Below are positions 22,532 through 29,863 of a stretch of 30,236 bases of DNA, piece after piece. The first letter of the stretch is position 1. Each line of letters begins with the position of its first letter. The stretch covers positions 22,713 to 52,948 of the forward strand of contig DJYO01000006.1 of the NCBI GenBank assembly GCA_002450155.1, read 5' to 3'. A program made the translations under genes and the position numbers. Below the pieces are notes generated by a model. The model saw only the letters and a program-made list of their open reading frames with translations. It searched no databases and was not told where the DNA came from. The stretch is from Mageeibacillus sp. UBA6976. GTDB taxonomy: Bacteria; Bacillota; Clostridia; Saccharofermentanales; Saccharofermentanaceae.

Positions 22532-24756
22532 ATAGAGATAATACGAGATTGCTGTATTCAGTAATAGCTGTCAGTTTGATGAGCGTAATAGTTTTGCAAG
22601 CAGCTGCCGGTTGCATGAGAAAACCGCCTCGCAAGACTGATACGGTTCCTGAAGATGCCCCCTGGTTTACTTCAACAACAGTTACCTATGGAGCTTTTTC
22701 TGAAGAAGAATACCTGTATCCTATCCTGATAGAACCGGATCATAAAGTGTACTTACATGATTTTTACGACGAGTCGGGAGAATATAGATCTAACCTTGAG
22801 ATATTCGGTGATGCAGGAGAACAAGAATCTGTACCTGTGCCTTCCGATAGAGAAGTCACAGCTTGTTTTTCTGTTGAAGACAGCATTTATGCCGTGGCTT
22901 TATATACTAATGCAAACAAGTGCGAGAACATTTTGTGTAAGTATGATCCCGGTATTAAGGAAATGACGGATGTCGGGGAAATCGTAATTGAAGGGAATCA
23001 CCCGGATGCTGTTGTCAGACAAGTGATATGCAAAAATGATTTGTTGTTTGTCTATTATGATTATCTTGTCGAGTCGATATATCATAGCGGGTTTGAGGTG
23101 CTTGCAAATGATTATTCGAATCTGTATCAGTTCGACATGGACGGTGAATTGATCAAGTGGAGTGTTACGAATGAGGGGAAGATCATTGCATTTACCGAAA
23201 TCCAAGGCGGACTACATATAAATGAGATTGATTATCAGACATCTGCTGTATCAGAGATAGAGTTGCCAAACGAGATCTTAAACAAGTACAGCTACGGCTC
23301 TTTTATGAACGACGGGAGGATCTATTCTCAGAATGCTGATCTGACCTTATCCTGTTATGACTTTAATACAAATGAAGAATACATAGCTCTGGATTACAAC
23401 TATTGCGATGCTAATATCTGCCAACTCTGTGATTACACCTTATTCTATGCAGATGGAGAGGTTTTCTTATATGTAAAATCGGCCTTCTATTCGGGAGAGT
23501 CAACGACAAATAATACGGTACTGGAGCTTGATTTGGAAGGCAGCAATCCCAATGCCGGTGAGCAGATCCTTTATGTTGCACCATCCGGAAGTATTGACCC
23601 ATTTGAGGGAGAAGGAATTATAAATTTTAATCGATCAAATGACGAATACTACCTTAAAGTGACGATGGATTACAGTTCATCAAGTATTACAAGACCTGAG
23701 TATATCACAGACATTGAAGATATAAGAGGGTTTGAATACAATAGCCAAATCACAAGGCTTGACGCACTTCGCAATGACATAATTAATGGAACAGGTCCTG
23801 ATATTATCATTGATTTTGGTGAGTATCCGGTCTTAAACAGCAGCAGTTACCTGATGGATCTTACCTCGGTTTCAGAATCGCTAAGCGATAAAGAGTATTT
23901 TGTTAATCTGATTAATGCATTTAAGAATGGTAATAGCATATATCAGATGCCGATGTCAGCATGCGTTTCAGGTATATATATGAGTAACGATATTGTTTCC
24001 TCCGCAACTGATGTTCTTACCCCGGAATTGTATGAATCACTTATCTCAGATTCGTTGAATGGCAAGGATCCGGTAGGTGATTATTACGGAAGAGATCTGT
24101 ATCTGCAGCTGCTTCTTAAGTATAACTATTACAGCACTCATGATGAGAAAGGCTTTTTAAGAATAGATAGTGAGGAGTTTAAAGATATAGCGTCCCTCGT
24201 AAAGAATACCCCTGCAATGGGAACTGATGATTCTGTTAAGCAGGCTAAATATATCTATTGCAGTCAGTTCGCTTACAATCTTACACAAATGATACTTAAG
24301 AGTGACGGGTATGTCTTAACAGGATTTCCGTCGGAGAACTATTTTGGACCGATGGCCGAGTGCAGGAATTCTGTAGCTGTTACAAGTTGTTCCGTTTGTC
24401 CGGAGGTCGGCTTTGAGTTCATAAGGGGTATGCTCAGCTACGATGTCCAGTCTAAGTGCATATCTTACAATCCGATTAATGTTAATGCTTTTGAAGATTT
24501 TGCTCAGGTCGGATTGGAGTATGCTAACGCTTTTATTGAATCCAATTATGGTTATGAGGACTATTATTCTGATTCAATTATTTCGAGTTACGAAGAGCTA
24601 CTTAGAAGTGCACAAGTCGGCGGTATGAGTGATCCCGTGGCTATGCTGATTATCAATGAGGATATGCAAGCTTACTATGCTGATCAGAAGAGTATAGATG
24701 AAGTTATTCCGATAATAGAAAACAGAGTCAATAACATGATAGAAGAAAAATCCTAA
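22528..24756 (+). CDS. Large lipoprotein with a family-1 solute-binding domain (paralogue 2)
   Basis: The ATG at 22528 is chosen because it puts a good lipoprotein signal at the N-terminus (hydrophobic core, lipobox AAGC, about residue 31); the longer upstream frame runs through the end of lipoprotein 1. The protein has 742 aa. The N-terminal half (about 45-345) has repeated beta-strand units of 40-50 residues containing Y/F-DFN/D elements, as in propellers. The C-terminal half has solute-binding landmarks: GEGIINFNRSNDEYYLKVTM, GTGPDIIIDFG, SYLMDLTSV, SIYQMPMS, and a terminal QKSIDEVIPIIENRVNNM. Translation seems coupled to a 9-codon leader. Ligand and function are unknown. Confidence 0.7.
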   Translation: MNRDNTRLLYSVIAVSLMSVIVLQAAAGCMRKPPRKTDTVPEDAPWFTSTTVTYGAFSEEEYLYPILIEPDHKVYLHDFYDESGEYRSNLEIFGDAGEQESVPVPSDREVTACFSVEDSIYAVALYTNANKCENILCKYDPGIKEMTDVGEIVIEGNHPDAVVRQVICKNDLLFVYYDYLVESIYHSGFEVLANDYSNLYQFDMDGELIKWSVTNEGKIIAFTEIQGGLHINEIDYQTSAVSEIELPNEILNKYSYGSFMNDGRIYSQNADLTLSCYDFNTNEEYIALDYNYCDANICQLCDYTLFYADGEVFLYVKSAFYSGESTTNNTVLELDLEGSNPNAGEQILYVAPSGSIDPFEGEGIINFNRSNDEYYLKVTMDYSSSSITRPEYITDIEDIRGFEYNSQITRLDALRNDIINGTGPDIIIDFGEYPVLNSSSYLMDLTSVSESLSDKEYFVNLINAFKNGNSIYQMPMSACVSGIYMSNDIVSSATDVLTPELYESLISDSLNGKDPVGDYYGRDLYLQLLLKYNYYSTHDEKGFLRIDSEEFKDIASLVKNTPAMGTDDSVKQAKYIYCSQFAYNLTQMILKSDGYVLTGFPSENYFGPMAECRNSVAVTSCSVCPEVGFEFIRGMLSYDVQSKCISYNPINVNAFEDFAQVGLEYANAFIESNYGYEDYYSDSIISSYEELLRSAQVGGMSDPVAMLIINEDMQAYYADQKSIDEVIPIIENRVNNMIEEKS

Positions 24757-24827
24757 ATTATCGAACTTTCATCCATGCTCCAAGCAAGGGAAAAACAGTA
24801 TGTTATACCAATGGTTCATTTTCATGG

Positions 24828-24855
24828 TTTACAAGCCCCAGTTCCTGGCTATACT
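24828..24855 (+). promoter_or_regulatory. Candidate promoter of the third lipoprotein gene
   Basis: TTTACA (24828-24833) and TATACT (24850-24855) are 16 bp apart, followed by a short leader with GGGGAA before the ATG at 24873. The -35 lies in ATGGTTTACAA, which also occurs at 16844-16854. Confidence 0.45.
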
Positions 24856-24872
24856 GATATTGGGGAATTGAC

Positions 24873-27137
24873 ATGCATTGTCTGTTAGTGAGAAGAATAG
24901 TATCTGTGCTGGTGGCAACTGTAAGTGCGCTTACAGTTGCCGGATGCTTTGCAAATAGGCCTGATGCGACCGAAGAGTTTAAGTTGGGTCCTTTCTATGA
25001 ATACACTGCTGCAGAGTTATCTGTTTATGAGGATGGTTATGAAGTCGGTTGGTGCAATGCTGCCTTCGGATCTGATTATTGTGCTGTATTGGGGATCGGA
25101 TATAACGATGCAATCCGTGAAGCTGAGGATCTCTGGTATGACAGTATGGGAACATCTGATTTCAAAGTGCTCCCGACTGATGAAGAGGGCAATGTCTGCG
25201 TAACATTGAAGGAATTGTTCTTTTTTGATTCAGACGGCGGATTCATAACAAAGGTGGATCTTGATAAAGTTCAGGGCTATTCCCGAGAGATACCATGCAT
25301 ACAGACAGATGGTGAAGACCACGTACATGCTATAGTCTGCAACGGAGATATAGAGACAGGGCAATTGTATTATTATGATCTTGAATTTGATTCCAATGGT
25401 GAACTTATCTCCAATACAAATCTTGGGTTTGACAGGCATGTAGATGTGTACGACTGTTGCTATGCTTCCAATGGTAATATTTACTATTATTGCACTGATA
25501 ATGAGACATACAGCGGGTTAATCTATTCTTTTTCGAAAGCAGGTGAGATGCAGTCCGTTACAGAATGTCAATATCCTGTCAAGTCTTTCGTGTCCATGAA
25601 TGAGAATGATTATGTTTTTACTTGTTTATATGATAGCGAGAATGATGTAAGCAATGCATGCCTAATACCTGTAGGATCAGCGCTTGATGGTAATACAGAT
25701 AACATCATCATGCTTCCTGAACAGTTTATAGAGTCACAATATATAGTTGTAACGGATAAGGGTTTGTTTACAGGCAGCGAAACAGGTATTTATTGTTACA
25801 ATATCGAAACAGAAGAAATAACAATGATAATGGATTCCGTTTCTTCTCAATGTCCATATGACCCTTATTATTTTTCTGCTAAGCCGGACGGAACACTGGT
25901 TTATCTTGGCAATGACAGCTTGAATAACGGATTGTTTCTTGTACATTGCATCCCGACTGATAAGAACCCGATGGAAGGAAGAGAGAAGCTCATTATTGCA
26001 GGTGTCGATATTAATGAAGATCCTGTAATACTCAATATGGTCAAGGTGTTCAATATGGAGAATACCGAATACTATTTTGAGATCCGTGATTATGGTGCAG
26101 GTGAGTCAGAAGACTTAACTTCTTCATATGAAGGGTTTATGGAAGATATAAGGTACTCTCATATTACTGATGAAGCACCTGACATAATAGTTGATCCGTA
26201 TAACATCTTGCCGTTGAGCGAGATATCAAACAGCAGTTTCCTCATAGACCTGTCACCTTATGTAAACAGCATGGATATATCTTTGATTCCCTGGTATAAC
26301 GAATTGTATGATGACAGTCAGTATACTGTCTTCTTGTCTTATTATTTGAATCTATTGGCTGTTTATGACTCTTCTGATCTCATCAATGATGCAGATGCCG
26401 TTACCTATACTGATTACGAGACTTTAGCTCAAGGAGAAGGATATAATGGCAATTCGATCATCGGGATAAACAAGACTGATTATCTTACAAGTATCGTGAG
26501 GATGCGGATCAAGGATTTCTACAATATCGATACTAATGAAGTCAGATTTGATACAGAGGAATTCAGAAGCCTGCTTGAATGGATAAATGATAATGTTAAC
26601 GATAACGAGGAATCTCTGATTTCTCTGGGGAACGGCGCATTTGCTCAGCAGGAGTTGATAGCAGATGCTAACCAGATGATCTTCGATCGTGAGAGTATTG
26701 CGTCCAGCAATGTGTCTTACATAGGTTTTCCTGCGGAGGATAAAAGCCTAATCGCAGCTTATCCTCAGTATTGTTTTGCGATAACAGCGGACTGTAAACA
26801 CCCTGACGTTGCGTGGACGCTTATTTCCATGGGATATAACGACATTTACCAGAATGTACTATCTAGGACGTCTTTCCCTGTTAATTCGATTATTGAGAAT
26901 GGATTGCGTGCTTCAAGATTTGAAGAGATAGAAGATGAAACAATGCGCGCTCGATACACAGACAAGATCAATAGTCTTATTGATTCGGTAAACTGCGTTG
27001 TTGTCTCCAATGATGATCTGAGTTCAATACTTACGGAGGAGTCAGGTGCTTATTTCTACGGTGATGTCAGTCTTGATGTGGCTATTGACAGGATCCAGAA
27101 CAGGGCAACTCTTGTAATGTCTGAAGAATACACCTGA
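24873..27137 (+). CDS. Large lipoprotein with a family-1 solute-binding domain (paralogue 3)
   Basis: This 754 aa protein has a basic N-terminus, hydrophobic core and lipobox TVAGC (Cys about residue 25). Residues 30-360 are beta-rich with regularly spaced strand units (for example HAIVCNGDIETGQLYYYDLE and NGNIYYYCTDNETYSG), consistent with a propeller. From about 370 the solute-binding pattern appears: REKLIIAGVDINEDPVIL, MVKVFNMENTEYYFEIRDY, APDIIVDPYN, FLIDLSPYV, and a C-terminal GDVSLDVAIDRIQNRATL. It has the same architecture as the two preceding lipoproteins but diverged sequence. It may have its own promoter. It closes the accessory cassette and faces a convergent gene. Confidence 0.7.
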   Translation: MHCLLVRRIVSVLVATVSALTVAGCFANRPDATEEFKLGPFYEYTAAELSVYEDGYEVGWCNAAFGSDYCAVLGIGYNDAIREAEDLWYDSMGTSDFKVLPTDEEGNVCVTLKELFFFDSDGGFITKVDLDKVQGYSREIPCIQTDGEDHVHAIVCNGDIETGQLYYYDLEFDSNGELISNTNLGFDRHVDVYDCCYASNGNIYYYCTDNETYSGLIYSFSKAGEMQSVTECQYPVKSFVSMNENDYVFTCLYDSENDVSNACLIPVGSALDGNTDNIIMLPEQFIESQYIVVTDKGLFTGSETGIYCYNIETEEITMIMDSVSSQCPYDPYYFSAKPDGTLVYLGNDSLNNGLFLVHCIPTDKNPMEGREKLIIAGVDINEDPVILNMVKVFNMENTEYYFEIRDYGAGESEDLTSSYEGFMEDIRYSHITDEAPDIIVDPYNILPLSEISNSSFLIDLSPYVNSMDISLIPWYNELYDDSQYTVFLSYYLNLLAVYDSSDLINDADAVTYTDYETLAQGEGYNGNSIIGINKTDYLTSIVRMRIKDFYNIDTNEVRFDTEEFRSLLEWINDNVNDNEESLISLGNGAFAQQELIADANQMIFDRESIASSNVSYIGFPAEDKSLIAAYPQYCFAITADCKHPDVAWTLISMGYNDIYQNVLSRTSFPVNSIIENGLRASRFEEIEDETMRARYTDKINSLIDSVNCVVVSNDDLSSILTEESGAYFYGDVSLDVAIDRIQNRATLVMSEEYT

Positions 27138-27276
27138 TTACTTCGATTAGAATACAGGAAACAATCTGATATATTTCAGTTTTAAGCTTGAGAGTCAAAT
27201 AACACAGAAAGTTAAGATGTGCTTTATGCTGATCCCAAGAAAATCGTGAAGAGCTGTATTTAAGAGGATAGAAACT

Positions 27277-28269
27277 TTATTTAAAGAACAACAGTATTAT
27301 CATAACCGCCCCTGCATAGATTGCATCTAAGGCTGCAGAGGGGATTATGAGTGTCTTGTAGACCTTAGGAACAGGCATGCCTCTCTTCTTTTTGAGTTCT
27401 TCGTGGAAGGGAGTAAGGATGTTCTTAAAGAGTATGATCTTCTTTTTGGTAAGTCTTCCTACTGTTATCTTCAGGATCGAAATGCCTCCGTCAAGGAGGA
27501 AGGGGAGACCTACAATGAGATATGCAAAAGGAATCTTAAGGTAAATAGCATAGAAAGCGATAAACACACCTAATGCCCGCGAACCTGCATCTCCCATAAG
27601 GACTTTGCTGGGGAAGAAATTAAACTTAAGGTATGCCAGGAGACATACGATAAGAAATACACCCACTATAAGTCCGTCGTACTGAAGCGTCCCGTTAAAA
27701 TATGCTGCGACAGTAAGAGCTATAATAGTAAAAATGGTCAGTGTTCCTGACAGTCCGTCTATGCCGTCTGTTGCATTTGTTGCATTGATGGATACGATGA
27801 AGAGGACTACGGCCAGGATAAAGAATATGATGCCGTTCATCTGAAGGTGATAGCCTGCCAGCGATATGACCACATATCCGTCGAAAAGAAAGAACGTAGA
27901 TACCAGTGCGGCAAGGATCGCAATTATGAAGTCAAGGCCGCCCTTGATATATTCGTTCCAGGCAGTCTTGGATCTGTCATCCAGAAGGCCTGTGACCATT
28001 GCCATAAAGATGATCACAAGACTGAGTATCACGCCCATGTCAGGGTAATGTATATCTATGGCCACAAGAGACATAAAGGTAAAGACTGTGACGAAATAAA
28101 CACCAACGCCGGTCGGCTTACCGATATTCACTGCAGCGCCCTCAGCAAACTTGCGTCCGCGGTCGTGTCCTATAAGAGAATTCTCAAGAGGCCTTTTGGC
28201 CATAAGCAGATAAGTCAGTAAAAAAGAGAGCAGTGCACCGGCACCTAATGTGATCCAATAAACAGTCAT
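27277..28269 (-). CDS. MraY-like polyprenyl-phosphate phosphoglycosyl transferase (glycosyltransferase family 4)
   Basis: Integral membrane enzyme transferring a phospho-sugar from a UDP-sugar to a C55 lipid carrier; in the MraY case this forms lipid I of peptidoglycan. The 330 aa protein has about ten transmembrane helices and the family motifs DD at 97-98 (GLLDDRSK), NATNATDGIDGLSG (162-175) and MGDAGSRALG (225-234). The cytoplasmic loop reads TPFHEELKKKRG (286-297) where typical MraY has PxHHHxExxG, so only one of the three histidines is kept. It could be a divergent MraY or a WecA/TagO-like enzyme for another polymer. It is monocistronic and convergent with the lipoprotein gene. AGGAGA (minus strand, 28277-28282) is 7 nt before the start codon. 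Confidence 0.8.
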   Translation of the reverse strand: MTVYWITLGAGALLSFLLTYLLMAKRPLENSLIGHDRGRKFAEGAAVNIGKPTGVGVYFVTVFTFMSLVAIDIHYPDMGVILSLVIIFMAMVTGLLDDRSKTAWNEYIKGGLDFIIAILAALVSTFFLFDGYVVISLAGYHLQMNGIIFFILAVVLFIVSINATNATDGIDGLSGTLTIFTIIALTVAAYFNGTLQYDGLIVGVFLIVCLLAYLKFNFFPSKVLMGDAGSRALGVFIAFYAIYLKIPFAYLIVGLPFLLDGGISILKITVGRLTKKKIILFKNILTPFHEELKKKRGMPVPKVYKTLIIPSAALDAIYAGAVMIILLFFK

Positions 28270-28276
28270 ATAAACA

Positions 28277-28308
28277 TCTCCTGATTAGTTATTGAATTAT
28301 ACATTATA
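28277..28308 (-). promoter_or_regulatory. Promoter and ribosome-binding site of the MraY-like gene
   Basis: On the minus strand two TATAAT boxes occur (28303-28308 and 28296-28301), followed by AGGAGA at 28277-28282. No good -35 is visible. The upstream sequence is the repeat cluster at 28315-28374, which may have replaced the original -35. Confidence 0.5.
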
Positions 28309-28314
28309 ACCCAT

Positions 28315-28374
28315 GCGGGCGAGAAAACCCACGGTTTTAACCGTGAGGATGATAGCGTGAGGATGATAGCCCGC
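28315..28374. repeat. Nested inverted and tandem repeats, possible relic IS200/IS605-type end
   Basis: GCGGGC (28315-28320) and GCCCGC (28369-28374) enclose a palindrome CACGGTT/AACCGTG (28330-28345) and two tandem copies of GTGAGGATGATAGC (28343-28356, 28357-28370). The CCCACGG-TTTTAA-CCGTG pattern resembles the subterminal hairpin at ends of IS200/IS605 elements (the 3' end of omega RNA). No transposase gene adjoins it on this side. The assignment is tentative. Confidence 0.4.
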
Positions 28375-28475
28375 TCTTTAATTTCTGAAGATAATATGTT
28401 AACTAACATCTGCTAATATGTCACTATATATCTATGAAGAATGAATATAAACATACAAAGACAACTGTGTCCTTG

Positions 28476-28481
28476 ATTAAC
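28476..28481. repeat. Target-site duplication, left copy (ATTAAC)
   Basis: ATTAAC immediately precedes the TG that starts the IS21-family element; the same six bases follow its terminal CA at 29788-29793. A 6-bp duplication is within the 4-8 bp range of IS21 elements. Confidence 0.8.
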
Positions 28482-28573
28482 TGAATATTCCGTGCTCGGT
28501 TGAGCCAGGTGTCCGGTGAATGAGAGCCACCATTCCGTTCTAAACTGAGCCGGCATTCCGGTGACAGAGAGCC
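28482..28573. repeat. Left multiple terminal repeats of the IS21 element
   Basis: Read on the minus strand, GGCTC-headed units of 22-23 bp follow each other: GGCTCTCTGTCACCGGA, GGCTCAGTTTAGAACGGA, GGCTCTCATTCACCGGA and GGCTCAACCGAGCACGGA. All share GGCTC...CGGA. They are likely transposase-binding sites. The istA fragment begins directly after them at about 28575. Confidence 0.8.
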
Positions 28574-28574
28574 A

Positions 28575-28943
28575 AAGGACCATCAGCAATATCTTGAATG
28601 GAATGGTGATCGGTTCCGTCGCTGGGCAAAGGAGGTTGGACCAAACACATATAAAGTTATTGATGCGATACTTACTTCCAATAAGATCGAACAGCAAACG
28701 TACCGCAGTTGTATGGGCGTTATCCGACTTGCAGATAAACATACAAAAGCGCGGCTCGAAGCAGTATGTCGTAAGGCTCTCACATATTCTGGAGTTCCAA
28801 GCTATAAAGGAATAAAGAATCTGTTCACAACACTTAAGGCGGAAGATCTTGACGAGTATCAAGAGAAACCTAAGAAGCGGAATCCTTATGGACTTACAAG
28901 AGGCGCAGATTACTATGGAGGCAACCACAATGCTACAGAATAA
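28575..28943 (+). pseudogene. istA: IstA transposase, C-terminal fragment
   Basis: About 122 codons are readable from KDHQQYLEW to the stop at 28941-28943. They include RRWAKEVGPNTYKVIDAIL, QQTYRSCMGVIRLADKH, RLEAVCRKALTYSGVPSYKGI and a C-terminal KKRNPYGLTRGADYYGG, the typical end of IS21-type IstA. About 370-380 residues, including the helix-turn-helix and DDE catalytic core, are missing. There is no credible start codon: the frame runs back into the terminal repeats and meets a stop at 28521. It overlaps istB by 14 nt, as in intact IS21 elements. Confidence 0.8.
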
Positions 28944-29706
28944 CACGACGAACAAATTGCTCGAGATGAGATTAACCGCAATGGCTGATGCTTTCCGAAT
29001 TCAGCAAGAAGATGCCAAAATGAAAAACGTCAGCTTTGAAGACAGATTTGCCATGCTGGTAGATATCGAATACAACAGACGCAAAGATAACAGGCTTAAG
29101 AGACTGATATCCGGCGCAGACTTTGAACAGCCTGATGCTTGTATAGCCGGTATTGATTACACTTCGGGCAGGAAACTCAACAAAGAGCTTATTGCAAGAC
29201 TGGGTACATGCGAATATATAACGGAATACAGAAACATATTTATTATGGGTGCAGCCGGAAGCGGCAAAACTTATATGGCGTGCGCCTTTGGAATGGCAGC
29301 TTGCATGAATTACTACAAGGTAAAATATATAAGGTTGCCGGACCTGCTGATCGAACTGCAGGATGCCGCAAGAAACAACACTCTTCCCAAGGCACTTAAG
29401 AAGTATGTAAATCCAAGACTTCTTATTATTGATGAATGGCTGTTGTCTCCGCTGGACGATGCAGAGACAAAACTGATCTTTGAGCTGATCCACAAAAGGA
29501 GAAAGAAATCTTCAACTATCTTCTGTTCTCAGTTTCTCGACGATGGATGGTATGAAAGGATCGGCAGCGAGGACAATCCTTTGTCAGATTCGATTATGGA
29601 TCGAATAAAATACGATGCATATAAGATTAATATCAAGGCCATAGATGCTAAGCATGACAAGTCGATGCGAGAGGTTTATGGCTTAAAAGCCTCTGAATCA
29701 CATTAA
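28930..29706 (+). CDS. istB: IstB-like transposition helper ATPase
   Basis: AAA+ ATPase that loads on target DNA and recruits the IS21 transposase. ATG 28930 is chosen because GGAGG (28917-28921) is 8 nt upstream, giving 258 aa, the usual IstB length. The N-terminal helices include NKLLEMRLTAMADAF and a FAMLVDIEYNRRKDNRLKRLI segment typical of the IstB N-terminal domain. Walker A GAAGSGKTY, Walker B LLIIDEW (Asp-Glu intact), sensor-1-like FCSQF, and a final DSIMDRIKYDAYKINI match the family. No frameshift is visible. Its partner IstA is truncated, so the gene has probably lost its native role. Confidence 0.9.
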   Translation: MLQNNTTNKLLEMRLTAMADAFRIQQEDAKMKNVSFEDRFAMLVDIEYNRRKDNRLKRLISGADFEQPDACIAGIDYTSGRKLNKELIARLGTCEYITEYRNIFIMGAAGSGKTYMACAFGMAACMNYYKVKYIRLPDLLIELQDAARNNTLPKALKKYVNPRLLIIDEWLLSPLDDAETKLIFELIHKRRKKSSTIFCSQFLDDGWYERIGSEDNPLSDSIMDRIKYDAYKINIKAIDAKHDKSMREVYGLKASESH

Positions 29707-29717
29707 TTCAAAAGCGC

Positions 29718-29787
29718 GGCTCCGTCTGGTCCGGACACGTGGCTCTCGCCACGCCGGACAGGCGGCTCCGTCGCCCCGGAATATGCA
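29718..29787. repeat. Right multiple terminal repeats of the IS21 element
   Basis: Three tandem 23-bp units start at 29718, 29741 and 29764: GGCTCCGTCTGGTCCGGA, GGCTCTCGCCACGCCGGA and GGCTCCGTCGCCCCGGA, each with a 5-6 bp variable tail. They are inverted relative to the left units and end in ATATGCA, the element boundary. Confidence 0.8.
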
Positions 29788-29793
29788 ATTAAC
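29788..29793. repeat. Target-site duplication, right copy (ATTAAC)
   Basis: ATTAAC follows the terminal CA of the IS21-family element and is identical to the left copy at 28476-28481. Confidence 0.8.
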
Positions 29794-29814
29794 TATCATT
29801 TTGTGTTCTGAAAC

Positions 29815-29834
29815 TATCAAATGGTGTGTTGATA
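29815..29834 (+). repeat. Hairpin near the predicted left end of the tnpB element
   Basis: TATCAA (29815-29820) and TTGATA (29829-29834) form a 6-bp stem with an 8-nt loop, 29 bp before tnpB. IS200/IS605-type elements have small imperfect hairpins near the left end that are recognised during transposition. The assignment is by position. Confidence 0.4.
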
Positions 29835-29863
29835 CCCCAAAAAACAAGACCGTAGGTGACTGT

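Larger units (their letters stand above)
28482..29787 (+). mobile_element. Internally deleted IS21-family insertion sequence (1,306 bp)
   Basis: The element starts TGAATATTCC and ends GGAATATGCA, an imperfect inverted repeat with the TG...CA termini of IS21. It is flanked by ATTAAC duplications. Both ends carry multiple GGCTC-headed subterminal repeats, four units at the left and three at the right in inverted orientation. Inside are a C-terminal istA fragment and an apparently intact istB. Full IS21 elements are about 2-2.5 kb, so about 1 kb encoding most of IstA is missing. It should be unable to move unless a related IstA acts in trans. Confidence 0.85.

Noticed and set aside
27138..27276. 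Bidirectional terminator between the convergent genes
   Set aside because: Only a 4-bp CTGA/TCAG stem with a short TTTT and a weak CTTTA/TTAAAG repeat are visible; neither is strong enough to call.
28413..28955. 180-codon minus-strand frame across the IS21 left end
   Set aside because: It reads through the terminal repeats and antisense to the istA fragment, giving repeated Trp/Leu-rich sequence with no family resemblance.
29718..29787. CRISPR-like array
   Set aside because: The three 23-bp units are contiguous with no spacers, match inverted copies at the other end of the element, and lie at a transposon boundary.
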